64,000 nt of DNA from Ktedonobacteria bacterium. GTDB taxonomy: Bacteria > Chloroflexota > Ktedonobacteria > Ktedonobacterales > JACDGC01. Position numbers and translations under genes: made by a program. Of the stretch, positions 34,541-43,458 are shown piece by piece. The notes below the pieces were generated by a model, which ran no database searches, had not been told where the DNA came from, and was given only the letters and a program-made list of their open reading frames with translations. Position 1 is the stretch's first letter. Every line of letters begins with the position of its first letter. The DNA is taken from contig DAIDGU010000038.1 in the NCBI GenBank assembly GCA_027459785.1, forward strand, positions 1 to 64,000, read 5' to 3'.

Positions 34541-35770
34541 ATGACGAACGCGAGCGATCTGCCCGCGCGGCGGTTGCCGCTCATGGGCGTGCGCATCCTT
34601 GATCTGACGCGCCTGCTGCCCGGTGGCTACGCTACGCAATTGCTGGCGGACTGGGGCGCGGACGTGATCAAGGTGGAAGATCCACGGGGGGGCGATCCGG
34701 CGCGCTGGTCGCAGCCGCTTGTGGATGGCACCAGCCTCTACTTCCTGGCGCTGAACCGCAACAAGCGCAGCCTGGCGATTGACCTGAAAGCGCCGGCGGG
34801 GCGCGACGCGCTGCTGCGGCTGATCGCCACCGCCGATGTGCTGATCGAATCGTTCCGCCCCGGTGTGATGGACCGGCTGGGCCTGGGGCCGGCGGCGCTG
34901 CGCGCCCAGTTCCCGCGCCTGGTGTATTGCGCGATCACGGGCTATGGGCAGGACGGGCCGGCCCAGCAGCGCGCCGGCCACGACCTGAACTATCTGGGCT
35001 ACGCCGGCGTGCTGGATATGAACCGCGCCGCGCCCGATCAGCCGCCCGTGCTGCCGCCCGCGCAACTCGCGGATCTCGCCGGCGGCGCGCTGCCCGCCGT
35101 GATGGGCATTCTGGCGGCGCTGGTTGGCCGATCAGTCAGCGGCCAGGGCGACGTTGTGGACGTGAGCATGCTGGATGGCGCATTGGCGCTGCAACCACTG
35201 GCGGCGGTGGTGGCGCTGGCGACGGGTCACGCGCCGCGTCCCGGCCAGCCGCAACTGCACGGCGGCGATCCGGTCTACGGCATCTATGCCACGCTCGATG
35301 GTCGCTATCTGACGCTGGCGGCGCTGGAGCCGAAGTTCTGGGAGCGCTTCTGCCAGCTCGTGGGCCAGCCTGAATGGATTCCGCTGCACGGTGTAGCTGA
35401 TCCCGCCCGCCGCGAGGGGCTGCGCCGCGAGATCGCCGCGCTCTTCGCCACGCGCACGCAGACCGAATGGCTGGCGCTGCTGGCCGATGAGGACGCCTGT
35501 GTCGGCCCCGTCCTGTCGCTCAGCGAGGCGCTGGCCGATCCGCAGATCCAAGCGCGCCACATGGTGCAAGCCGCCGACCTGGGAACAAGCGATCTGACCC
35601 AGGCGCTCGCGCCCGTCCCGCGCCTCGTGGAGGCCGCGCCGCCGCCCCAACGCCCGCCGCCCCTGCTGGGCGAGCATAGCGCAGAAGTGCTGGCCGAAGC
35701 GGGCCTGACGCCCGCCGCAATCGCCGCGCTGCACCGCGCGGGGGTGGTGCCGACGACGAAAGTGAGATGA
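34541..35770 (+). CDS. CaiB/BaiF family CoA-transferase, racemase-like
   Basis: 409 residues. Conserved opening VRILDLTRLLPGGYATQLLA and the core ADVIKVEDPRGGDPAR, RNKRSLAIDLKAP, VLIESFRPGVMDRLGLG, GHDLNYLGYAGVL. The last, GHDLNY, carries the catalytic Asp as in alpha-methylacyl-CoA racemase, so racemase-like activity is as likely as transfer. Start is ATG 34541 (nine bases after GAAGG), not 34532. Downstream in the same direction is the XRE-ImmA gene with its own promoter. Confidence 0.9.
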   Translation: MTNASDLPARRLPLMGVRILDLTRLLPGGYATQLLADWGADVIKVEDPRGGDPARWSQPLVDGTSLYFLALNRNKRSLAIDLKAPAGRDALLRLIATADVLIESFRPGVMDRLGLGPAALRAQFPRLVYCAITGYGQDGPAQQRAGHDLNYLGYAGVLDMNRAAPDQPPVLPPAQLADLAGGALPAVMGILAALVGRSVSGQGDVVDVSMLDGALALQPLAAVVALATGHAPRPGQPQLHGGDPVYGIYATLDGRYLTLAALEPKFWERFCQLVGQPEWIPLHGVADPARREGLRREIAALFATRTQTEWLALLADEDACVGPVLSLSEALADPQIQARHMVQAADLGTSDLTQALAPVPRLVEAAPPPQRPPPLLGEHSAEVLAEAGLTPAAIAALHRAGVVPTTKVR

Positions 35771-35829
35771 TCGTACGGTTATACTGCTGTTGCATATATG
35801 AATAGAGTCGTTTTTGGGTCACTATTCCA

Positions 35830-35900
35830 TTGCTGCGAAATAAACCATATGGTATATTGCATGTGTTGACAGATGAAGTGATTGGGACTGATTTGTCAAC
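35830..35900 (+). promoter_or_regulatory. Promoter and inverted repeat ahead of XRE-ImmA/MazF operon
   Basis: TTGCTG (35830-35835), 17 nt, TATATT (35853-35858) with TGG before it. Immediately after, GTTGACA (35865-35871) and TGTCAAC (35894-35900) form a perfect inverted pair spaced 22 nt, suitable as an operator for the XRE protein. A second palindrome, ACCATATGGT, overlaps the -10 (35844-35853). Confidence 0.55.
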
Positions 35901-35916
35901 GCAAGGGGGCATGGCA

Positions 35917-37125
35917 ATGGTAGGAGAACGTATCCGGCAGGCGCGGCTGGTGGCTGGCTTGACGCAAGACGAACTGGCACAATGCCTGGCAGTGCAGCAG
36001 CAACCAATCACAAAGGCGGCGCTCTCGAAATATGAACTGAATAAAAGCACACCACCGGCACGAGTACTGATGGCGCTGGCACACGTGCTAGGGGTTATCC
36101 CATCCTATTTTCTCGCTGAGGATGTGGTAGCCATTCAATGGTTAGCGTTTCGCAAACATGCACAATTGCCCCAAGCACGCCAGGATGAGGTGAAAGCTTA
36201 TGCCCAGCATGTCGCGGAACAACAGATGGAGCTGACGACGTTGCTCTATCCTGGTGAGCGCCCGCAGTTCCCCACGCCACACCCCGCCACCACCGTGGAA
36301 GATGCCGAACACGCGGCGGAAGAGCTACGGCGCATGTGGGGATTGGATGATAATCCTATCGAAAGCATCACACAGGTGATTGAAGATCATGGCGGCGTCG
36401 TGGTTGGTATTCCTCGTCCCATCGATCACTTCGACGGCATCTCCGGCTGGATCAATCAGGATATCCCCCTGGCCGTGACCGCAACGACCGGCAGCCTGGA
36501 TCGCCAGCGTTTCAACGTGGCACATGAGATAGGGCATCTGTTGTTGTGGAATGACAAACAAGACGAGAAAACAAGCGAGACCATCGCCCACCGCTTCGCG
36601 GCGTCGTTCCTCTTGCCTGCACACGCCATCAGGCATGAGTTGGGCGTACATCGCCAGCGTATCGACATCGGCGAACTACGTTTGCTCAAGCAGAAGTTTG
36701 GCATCAGCATGCAGGCGATTATTTATCGCGCTCATGATCTGGGCATCATCACAACCGGCATCTGCGCGAGCCTATTTCAGGAATTCTCGCGCCGTGGCTG
36801 GCGCAAAGAAGAACCCTATCCCTTCATTGGCCATGAGGCGCAACTGCGGCTGAAACAGATGACGTTGCGCGCTTTTGCCGAAAAGCTGATCACGCGCGAT
36901 TCCGCCGAGCAACTATGCCCCGGTTGCCTGGCGGATGAGCCGCCGGAGCCGGTGCCAGCGACCGGTCCGCGAGTGCTCATGCAGATGCCCCTGGCTGAAC
37001 GCAATGCGGCGCTAGAAGCATTCGCTGAAGCCTTTGCCGAAGACTACGCGACCAACGAAGAACTCCGTGATTGGACCGCTTTAGACGGCGAACTATGGGA
37101 TATGGACGGTGAAGATTGGGAATAG
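35917..37125 (+). CDS. XRE transcription factor fused to ImmA/IrrE-type metallopeptidase
   Basis: 402 residues. N-terminal helix-turn-helix about 1-60 (MVGERIRQARLVAGLTQDEL, ALSKYELNKSTPP). About 125-270 is a COG2856 ImmA/IrrE-like zinc peptidase with NVAHEIGHLLLW, HEIGH about 203-207, and ETIAHRFAASFLLPAHA downstream. The C-terminal about 90 residues have a possible zinc pair (CPGCLAD) and acidic end. Such proteins sense damage or phage and cleave a repressor. It overlaps a MazF-type toxin gene by 10 nt. ATG 35917 is set by AAGGGGG eight bases before; 35911 is too close. Confidence 0.9.
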   Translation: MVGERIRQARLVAGLTQDELAQCLAVQQQPITKAALSKYELNKSTPPARVLMALAHVLGVIPSYFLAEDVVAIQWLAFRKHAQLPQARQDEVKAYAQHVAEQQMELTTLLYPGERPQFPTPHPATTVEDAEHAAEELRRMWGLDDNPIESITQVIEDHGGVVVGIPRPIDHFDGISGWINQDIPLAVTATTGSLDRQRFNVAHEIGHLLLWNDKQDEKTSETIAHRFAASFLLPAHAIRHELGVHRQRIDIGELRLLKQKFGISMQAIIYRAHDLGIITTGICASLFQEFSRRGWRKEEPYPFIGHEAQLRLKQMTLRAFAEKLITRDSAEQLCPGCLADEPPEPVPATGPRVLMQMPLAERNAALEAFAEAFAEDYATNEELRDWTALDGELWDMDGEDWE

Positions 37126-37481
37126 CACGGAGCGCCCCTCAGCGCGGGGAGGTTTGGTGGGTGAATCTCAACCCGACCCTTGGCTCAGAGATCAACAAAA
37201 CGCGACCTGCTGTGGTGCTTTCCACGAATCGGCTTGCCAAACTGCCCGTGAGACTGATCGTGCCTCTCACGAAATGGCAATCACGCTTCGCCAGTCGCAA
37301 TACGTTGGTGCATATCAAAAGCGCGCCAGCGAATGGCCTCACCAATGATTCCGCCGCCGACCCCATGCAAATGCGCTGCGTCGCTCTCGAACGCTTCACC
37401 GGACGGCTGGGTATGCTCACCGCCGACGAGATCGCCGAAATCGCGCTTGGCGTCGCCATCTGTGTCGAGTATCAGCCCTGA
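37116..37481 (+). CDS. MazF/PemK family endoribonuclease toxin
   Basis: 121 residues. PQRGEVWWVNLNPTLGSEIN, KTRPAVVLSTNRLAKLPVR and LPVRLIVPLTKW are the PemK/MazF fold; DPMQMRCVALERFTGRLG near the end matches the conserved strand. Acts by cleaving mRNA. Start is TTG 37116, inside the last codons of the XRE-ImmA gene, with a 10-nt overlap, so the two are co-translated. No usual MazE antitoxin is present; the XRE-ImmA protein takes its place. Confidence 0.85.
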   Translation: MGIARSAPQRGEVWWVNLNPTLGSEINKTRPAVVLSTNRLAKLPVRLIVPLTKWQSRFASRNTLVHIKSAPANGLTNDSAADPMQMRCVALERFTGRLGMLTADEIAEIALGVAICVEYQP

Positions 37482-37575
37482 GTAATGGGATGAGCTACGT
37501 TCTATCGGCGTAATGCTCTATCAGCATATCTATGATGCCTATCGCGGTGACGGCCACAGCCTCTATGCCTGAGAG

Positions 37576-38703
37576 CTACGCCACTTTTGGCAGCGGCAGG
37601 GTCACGGCGTTGCCCAGCGCCTCGGCGACGACGCGGCGCACGCGCGCCTGGAAGCGCGGCGTGGCGAACGTTTCGGCGTGGCGGCGGATGGCATGCGGAT
37701 CGAAGTCGGCGTCGCGGAATGTTTGCAGCGCGGCGATCAGCGATGCCACGGTCTGGTCGGGGAAGAGGCTGCCGGTGTGGCCGGGGATGACGGTGGTGAG
37801 CGCGCCGCCCGCGCCATAGGCGATGACGGGCTTGCCGCACGCTTGCGCTTCCACGGCGGCGATGCCGAAGTCTTCCGCGCCGGGGAAAAGCAGCGCGCGG
37901 CAGCGCGCCAGGTGCGCCTGCACGGCGGCATCCGGCAGCGCGCCCAGGAAGGTCACGGTCGGCCCCGCCAGGGCTTGCAGCCGCGCCAGATCGCGCCCCG
38001 CGCCGATGATCCGCAGCGGCAGCCCCAGTTCTGTGCAGGCACGCACGGCCAGGTCGAGGCGCTTATACGGAATGAGGCGCGCGAGTACCAGGAAGTAAGC
38101 CCCACGCTGGGATGCGACGGCGAAGCGCTCGACCTCCACCGGCGGGGGGACGACGACCGCCGCGCGATCATAGCACGCCTGAATGCGCGCGGCGACGACG
38201 GGCGAATTCGCCATGAAGTGATCGACGCGGCGCGCGGTGGCCCGGTCCCAAGCGCGCAGCCGCGCCAGCACGGGCGGCAGCGCCGCGCGGGCCACGGGCG
38301 CGATCTGCTCATCGGCGGCGTAATCCGCGAAATCCCACGCCCAGCGCATCGGCGTGTGGCAATAGCAGAGGTGTGGCACGCCGGGCCGCGTGATCGCCGC
38401 CTTGGCGAAGGCGCTGCTGTCGCTCAGCACCAGATCATACTCGCGCAGATCCATGCGCTCGACCGCCAGGGGATAGAGCGGCAAATATGCCTGGTGGTGG
38501 TCCAGCACGCCCGGCAACCGCTGCATGAAGCTCACGCGGATGTCTAGCCCGCGCAGCCGGGGGACGAGCCGCGCCGGCGCGGCGATGGTGGTGTAGATCG
38601 GCGCATCGGGAAAAAGGTCGTGCAGCGCCAACAAGACGCGCTCCGCCCCGCCCATCTGGTTCAGGTAATCATGTACCAGCGCCACGCGCGGCATCCGTGC
38701 CAT
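37576..38703 (-). CDS. Glycosyltransferase family 4
   Basis: 375 residues, GT-B fold. N-terminal VALVHDYLNQMGGAERVLLA, then CYCHTPMRWAWDF, and the C-terminal nucleotide-binding half with LVLARLIPYKRLDLAVRA and the EX7E-type motif AEDFGIAAVEAQACGKPVIA. Transfers a sugar to lipid or polysaccharide; donor and acceptor unknown. ATG 38703 (MARMPRVALVHDYL). Lies alone between the MazF module and a repeat region. Confidence 0.9.
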   Translation of the reverse strand: MARMPRVALVHDYLNQMGGAERVLLALHDLFPDAPIYTTIAAPARLVPRLRGLDIRVSFMQRLPGVLDHHQAYLPLYPLAVERMDLREYDLVLSDSSAFAKAAITRPGVPHLCYCHTPMRWAWDFADYAADEQIAPVARAALPPVLARLRAWDRATARRVDHFMANSPVVAARIQACYDRAAVVVPPPVEVERFAVASQRGAYFLVLARLIPYKRLDLAVRACTELGLPLRIIGAGRDLARLQALAGPTVTFLGALPDAAVQAHLARCRALLFPGAEDFGIAAVEAQACGKPVIAYGAGGALTTVIPGHTGSLFPDQTVASLIAALQTFRDADFDPHAIRRHAETFATPRFQARVRRVVAEALGNAVTLPLPKVA

Positions 38704-38747
38704 ACGTCATTCTTCCCCTTACAACCGAGCAAGGCTGAGCAGGCGAT

Positions 38748-38850
38748 TAATGGAGTTTTACAAGTAAGCGCGGACACGTTTGCCCGCCGCCCGCAGGGGT
38801 TTGTGTTCCGAGTCGGGGCAATGTGTTTACCGCACAGCCCCCGGCGGGCG
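38748..38850. repeat. Decayed family E repeat
   Basis: GTTTTACAAGTAAGCGCGGA at left and GTGTTCCGAGTCGGGG inside are diverged from the copies at 24.7, 48.8 and 55.0 kb. A complete family D element follows at once. Confidence 0.6.
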
Positions 38851-38883
38851 GCGAACGCGGGCGGTTGCAGGACGGTGAGGACG

Positions 38884-39006
38884 GCGGGCGGTTGAAACCG
38901 CGCCTAAGCGCCTAACGGCGACGAAGTCCGCCGTCGCGGACTACCTCCAGTCCACGTAGGTGGACTTCGTGGCGGCACGCCCTTAGGCGCGGTTTCAACC
39001 GCCCGC
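38884..39006. repeat. MITE-like repeat, family D, complete
   Basis: Inverted ends GGCGGTTGAAACCGCGCCTA and TTAGGCGCGGTTTCAACCGC, interior GTCCACGTAGGTGGAC. 122 nt. The 442-nt gap between glycosyltransferase and methyltransferase holds only this and the family E piece. Confidence 0.85.
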
Positions 39007-39145
39007 CGTCCCCGTCCCCCATCGCCACCCGCCGTCCCCTGCTCGCCGTTTCAGTCACCCCGCTCGTTTAAGTCGCTTTCGCCGAGGTGAGTAATTTTAG
39101 GGCTACTCCGCGGCCAAGGGGGGCTGGCGCTGTTCAAGGCGGCGG

Positions 39146-40057
39146 CTATGCGCGGTTGGGCCGCTGGCCGAACGCGATGTAGATCGGCAGAATGCCTTGA
39201 TATTCGCCGCGCTGCACCTCTGCATCTGCCTGGCTCAGCGTCGCTTCGATCCGCCGTTGATCCAACCCTAATCCTTGCACGAAGGCCGGCATGGCCAGAC
39301 GATAGACACTGGCCATATCCAGCGCCATCAACTGCCCGACGCGCCCACCATATGCGCCGAGCGGTAGGGCATCGCTCCGTTCGTGAACCTGTGTCGCCCC
39401 CGCATCGCGCAGGAACTTGCCGACCTGGCTGGCCAGTGAGGCGTCGATGTCACGCAAGGCGAAGAGCTGATTTGCCCACATCTCGAGCTGGGTCCACGCC
39501 GGCCCGGCATCACGCGGCACATACGCCTCGACGAGTTCAATCCACCCGCCCGGCGTGGTGACACGCACCAACTCGCGTACCACCTGCGGCCACATGGTAA
39601 CGGGCATGGCAGTGAACATGAAACGCATATGCACATAATCAAAAGCCGCATCCGGGAAAGGCAACGGCTCCAGCGCGTTGGCTTGCACAAAGGTATATGC
39701 GCTGGGCGGCCCCTTTTCCTGCACATCCAGTGGCACGGTAACATCCATACTCGTCACCTGTGCCTGGGGAAATTGCTCCTTCAGCGCTTTCGCCCACACA
39801 CCGGTGCCGCCAGCGACATCCAGAATGCGCTGTGGATCCGCGACCGGGGCGAAAACATGGGTGCCGAAATATTCATGCATGGCAGAGTGCTGAAGATCAA
39901 GTCGATTGGTTTCATGATGATCGTGAGGAACAACATAATGGCTTGCACCTGCCGCCACCGTCTCGCGGCCCGGCACAAAGAGTGGACGCGACTTTGCCGC
40001 AACGGATGCCGATGGGCCGGCAGCCTTGTTGCGCCGCCACCACCAAAACCAAGGCAT
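39146..40057 (-). CDS. SAM-dependent class I methyltransferase
   Basis: 303 residues. Motif I ILDVAGGTGVWAKALKEQFP with the glycine-rich SAM loop, motif II region VTSMDVTVPL, then LPFPDAAFDYVHMRFMFTA and VRVTTPGGWIELVEAYVPR, a UbiE/Methyltransf-11-like order. Substrate not known. ATG 40057 has AAAGGAGATC before it; the frame to 40108 lacks family similarity. A tryptophan/arginine-rich N-terminus (MPWFWWWRRNK) may associate with the membrane. Confidence 0.85.
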   Translation of the reverse strand: MPWFWWWRRNKAAGPSASVAAKSRPLFVPGRETVAAGASHYVVPHDHHETNRLDLQHSAMHEYFGTHVFAPVADPQRILDVAGGTGVWAKALKEQFPQAQVTSMDVTVPLDVQEKGPPSAYTFVQANALEPLPFPDAAFDYVHMRFMFTAMPVTMWPQVVRELVRVTTPGGWIELVEAYVPRDAGPAWTQLEMWANQLFALRDIDASLASQVGKFLRDAGATQVHERSDALPLGAYGGRVGQLMALDMASVYRLAMPAFVQGLGLDQRRIEATLSQADAEVQRGEYQGILPIYIAFGQRPNRA

Positions 40058-40199
40058 CACAGATCTCCTTTGCTCACTGGCGCATGCATATCGCAGGGAC
40101 GACCACACGCAAATCGTTCGCCCCTAGCATTGTAGCAGCATCATACAAGGTTCAGCAGCCACGCCACTATCGCACCTTCACCAGCGGTGAGCTAATCTC

Positions 40200-40228
40200 T
40201 TGACCGATAAGAATTGGCATGTGATAAT
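40200..40228 (+). promoter_or_regulatory. Sigma-70-like promoter of response regulator operon
   Basis: TTGACC (40200-40205), 17 nt, GATAAT (40223-40228). About 105 nt upstream of the first start codon. Confidence 0.55.
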
Positions 40229-40322
40229 CATGCTGGAAGCACGCGGCTATGCATTATGGCAGCGGCAGGTTAGCATCTTAATAGCAGAGCGCGACAGTTG
40301 CATACCGCCCAAAGGAGAAGGG

Positions 40323-40337
40323 ATGGCTTCAGTATGA
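40323..40337 (+). other. Four-codon leader ORF (MASV)
   Basis: ATG at 40323 sits five bases after AAGGAG (40312-40317). It reads Met-Ala-Ser-Val-stop, and its stop (40335-40337) overlaps the ATG of the response regulator at 40334. The ribosome site is thus placed for the mini-ORF and is too far from the regulator start, suggesting coupling. Confidence 0.4.
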
Positions 40338-40771
40338 CTCCATCACAGGCAATCACGGTCCTGGTCGTTGATGATAATCCTGAATTGCTGAGCGTCTTTA
40401 TCAACGGGTTGCCGCTGGTTGGCAATTTCACCGTTTTTACAGCAGAGGATGGCGCGCAAGGATTGGAGGCTTGCTACACCCACCATCCTGATTGCGTCGT
40501 CATCGACATCAAAATGCCGGAGATGGATGGGCAGCAACTCGTGCGCGTCTTGCGCGGCGACCCCGTTACAGCGAATATCCCGTTGATCATCCTCACCGCG
40601 TTGCCGCAAGATCATGCCGAATTCGCCAGCTTCGCCTCCGGCACGGATGTCTTTGTGATGAAGCCGCTCGTGCCACGCGAACTGGCGCAAGCGATTTACC
40701 TGGCGCTGACGGTGGACGCGGACGAGCGCGCCAAACGGCTGCGCCTGCTGGTGGAAGAGGGCGACGCATGA
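40334..40771 (+). CDS. Single-domain response regulator
   Basis: 145 residues, all receiver: VLVVDDNPELLSVF (acidic pair about Asp13 and Asp14), phosphorylation site VVIDIKMPEMDG (Asp about 58), IILTALPQDH (conserved Thr), FVMKPLVPREL (conserved Lys). There is no DNA-binding output domain, so it works by protein contact or as a phosphate relay. Its stop overlaps the start of the histidine kinase (ATGA). Start 40334 chosen as the receiver begins here. Confidence 0.9.
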   Translation: MTPSQAITVLVVDDNPELLSVFINGLPLVGNFTVFTAEDGAQGLEACYTHHPDCVVIDIKMPEMDGQQLVRVLRGDPVTANIPLIILTALPQDHAEFASFASGTDVFVMKPLVPRELAQAIYLALTVDADERAKRLRLLVEEGDA

Positions 40772-41853
40772 AACCCGCCCCATACACCCTTTTGCACAAG
40801 GATCATCCTTACGAGCAAAACTTTCGCCAGGCACAGCGCAGCACACAGGTGGTGCGTGGGGGCATCGTCACGTTGGCGCTCGCGCCGACGGCGTTCGCAG
40901 TGGTCGTGACTAGCCTGTTCCTTGTTCATGCAGCCTCAATGCACGGCATCGCATCCGCCACCTGGCTGCCAGGTGTGGCCTGGCTCATCGCCCTTGGCTG
41001 CTGGGCCGGGGCGCTGCCGGCATTATGGCAGGCGCAGCATCTTCAGCAACGGCTGGCGGCGATGCGCCGTCAATACGATCAGGCCCAACAGATCGATGAA
41101 CTCAAGGATCAATTTATCAATTCGGTCAACCATGAGTTGCGCAACCCCATCATGGCGATGATGGGCTACCTCGATATCATCGATCTCAGTTTGGAGCAGG
41201 GCAAGCCGGATCAGGTTCCCAGCTATGTTGCCCGCGCAATTGGAGCCGGCTATCGGCTACGTGAACTCATCAATAGTATCCTGGATACCAGCCGCCAGGA
41301 TCGCGGGGCGCGCGACTTCACCCCCGCCCCGGTAGATGTACGCACCGCGCTGGACGCCGCGCTCATCCTCCTCAATCCGCAAGAAGGCGGCACGCTGGCG
41401 CGCATATTGCAGATCCAGATTCCACCTGACACCCTGATTTGGGGCGAGCCGGTGCGCCTCCAACAGATCTTAAGAAATCTCCTTTCGAACGCGGTCAAGT
41501 ATTCGCCGCCCGGCGCGCCGGTGGAGATCAGCGCGGAGGTGCATCCGGCGCTCACCAAAGGGCGCAAGCAGCAACAGCCGGAGTTGGTCGAGATCGTGGT
41601 GCGCGATCATGGCTTCGGCATTCCGCCCGATCAGATCCCCCTGTTGTTCAATCGCTTCGTGCGGCTGCCGCGCGATCTCGCCTCCAAGACCATCGGCAAC
41701 GGCCTGGGGTTGCATCTGTGTATGGTGCTAACGGAAGCGATGGAGGGCGCGCTATGGGTGGAAAGCCAGGGCATCGTCGGCGACGGCGCGACCTTCCACA
41801 TCCTGCTGCCCACACCAACCGGCAAGATATCCGCACCGCCTGCCGCCACTTAA
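40768..41853 (+). CDS. Membrane sensor histidine kinase
   Basis: 361 residues. Two membrane helices about 32-54 and 64-88 with only a short loop between them, so no periplasmic sensor domain. A HisKA domain follows with INSVNHELRNPIMAMMGY (phospho-acceptor His about 122), then HATPase_c: N-box ILRNLLSNAVKYSPPG, G1 DHGFGIPPD and G2 GNGLGLHL. The probable partner is the receiver protein encoded just upstream with ATGA overlap. Its 3' end overlaps the convergent aldehyde dehydrogenase by four bases. Confidence 0.93.
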   Translation: MKPAPYTLLHKDHPYEQNFRQAQRSTQVVRGGIVTLALAPTAFAVVVTSLFLVHAASMHGIASATWLPGVAWLIALGCWAGALPALWQAQHLQQRLAAMRRQYDQAQQIDELKDQFINSVNHELRNPIMAMMGYLDIIDLSLEQGKPDQVPSYVARAIGAGYRLRELINSILDTSRQDRGARDFTPAPVDVRTALDAALILLNPQEGGTLARILQIQIPPDTLIWGEPVRLQQILRNLLSNAVKYSPPGAPVEISAEVHPALTKGRKQQQPELVEIVVRDHGFGIPPDQIPLLFNRFVRLPRDLASKTIGNGLGLHLCMVLTEAMEGALWVESQGIVGDGATFHILLPTPTGKISAPPAAT

Positions 41854-43223
41854 CGCGCTGGCCCGACCCAGACCGTTTGGATGTTGACGAACTCGCGGAT
41901 GCCGAAGGATGACAGTTCGCGGCCATAGCCGCTACGCTTCACGCCGCCGAAAGGCAGGCGCGGATCGGAGGCGGTCATGCCGTTGATGAAGACACCGCCG
42001 GATTCGATGCGCCGCGCCAATTGTTTGGCACGCGCGGTGTCGCGGGTCCACAGGTTGCCGCCCAGCCCGAAAGATGAAGCGTTGGCCAGCGCGACAGCGT
42101 GGTCGGCGTCGCGGGCGGTGGCGATGGCCGCGACGGGGCCGAAGGTCTCTTCCCGGAAGACCGGCATGGTCGGCGTCACGTCCGCCAGCACCGTCGGCAA
42201 AAAATACCAGCCGCGCCCCACCACCGGCTCACCGCCCGCCAGGCAGCGCGCCCCCTGGGCGACGGACGCTTGCACCTGCCGATGCAGCGCGTCGCGCAGA
42301 TCGCCGCGCGCCAGCGGCCCCACCTGGGTCGCGCGGTCCTGGGGTTCACCCACGCGCAAGGCCGCTACCGCCTCCGTGAAACGCGCCGTGAACTCCGCCG
42401 CGACTGCATCTTCAACGATAAAACGTTTGGCTGCGATGCAACTCTGCCCGGCGTTCTGAAAACGCGACCGCACGGCGTACTGCACCGCGCCATCCAGGTC
42501 GGCATCCGCCAGCACGATGAAGGCATCCGAACCGCCCAATTCCAGCACGGTCTTTTTCAGCGCCGCGCCCGCCGCCTGGGCCACCTGGCTCCCCACCGTG
42601 TCGCTGCCGGTCAGCGTCACCGCCGCGATGCGCGGATCGGCGATCACTGCGCCCACCGCCGACGCTGGGAGCAGCAGGGACTGAAACACTCCTTCGGGGC
42701 CACCGGCCTCGCGGAAGACCGCCTCAAGCGCCAGCGCGCAGCCACTCACATTGCTGGCATGCTTCAGCACAACGGTGTTGCCGGCCAGCAGCGCGGGCGC
42801 GGCGCAACGGAACACCTGCCAGAACGGGAAGTTCCACGGCATGATCGCCAGCACGGTCCCCAGCGGGGCGAACGCGACATAGCTCTCGTGGGCATTGGTC
42901 GCCACCGGCTCATCGGCCAGGAAACGCGCCCCATGCTCGGCATAATAATCGCAGTTCCAGGCACACTTCTCGATCTCCGCCTCGGCCTCGCCAATTGGCT
43001 TGCCCATCTCCGCCGTAATGATGGCCGCCAGCCGCGCCTGATGCGCCCGCAAATACGCTGCGGCCCGCCGCAGCAACGCGCCCCGCTCAGCGAAGCTCGT
43101 CGCCCGCCACACACGCAACGCCGCCCGCGCCACGTCCAGGCGTGCATCCACCTCTGCCGGCGACAGCGCCGCATATGTGGCGATCACGTCTTCCGTCGCC
43201 GGATTCACCGACTGCATGATCAT
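41850..43223 (-). CDS. NAD(P)-dependent aldehyde dehydrogenase (succinate-semialdehyde type)
   Basis: 457 residues. Motifs: NPATEDVIATY at the start, WNFPFWQVFRCAAPALLAGN, LELGGSDAFIVLADADLDGA with the catalytic Glu, and NAGQSCIAAKRFIVED with the catalytic Cys. Similar to succinate-semialdehyde dehydrogenases (GabD-like, short form). ATG 43223 follows GGAGGTGA. Tail-to-tail with the histidine kinase gene. Confidence 0.92.
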   Translation of the reverse strand: MIMQSVNPATEDVIATYAALSPAEVDARLDVARAALRVWRATSFAERGALLRRAAAYLRAHQARLAAIITAEMGKPIGEAEAEIEKCAWNCDYYAEHGARFLADEPVATNAHESYVAFAPLGTVLAIMPWNFPFWQVFRCAAPALLAGNTVVLKHASNVSGCALALEAVFREAGGPEGVFQSLLLPASAVGAVIADPRIAAVTLTGSDTVGSQVAQAAGAALKKTVLELGGSDAFIVLADADLDGAVQYAVRSRFQNAGQSCIAAKRFIVEDAVAAEFTARFTEAVAALRVGEPQDRATQVGPLARGDLRDALHRQVQASVAQGARCLAGGEPVVGRGWYFLPTVLADVTPTMPVFREETFGPVAAIATARDADHAVALANASSFGLGGNLWTRDTARAKQLARRIESGGVFINGMTASDPRLPFGGVKRSGYGRELSSFGIREFVNIQTVWVGPAR

Positions 43224-43381
43224 CCCCGTCACCTCCGAACCATCAATGCCGCCCAAACCGCAGCACAATCGCAGCGCCAACACGCCGTATAAGTTCAATT
43301 ATAGACGACGCGCGGCGGGTTAGGATGCGCGGCGTGATAGGTAGCAAGCAAAGGGGGGCAGGGCGACATTCGACCGGCCAG

Positions 43382-43412
43382 GGCGACCACAAGGGTCGCC
43401 CCTACAGACGCG
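43382..43412. repeat. Family C repeat copy
   Basis: CAGGGCGACCACAAGGGTCG followed by CCCCTACAGACG, almost identical to the stretch in mutM. Located between the ankyrin gene and the dehydrogenase. Confidence 0.75.
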
Positions 43413-43458
43413 GTGGCAGGATGTTGGCCGCGGATTGGTAGGGCAAGGGTGGCATCGC

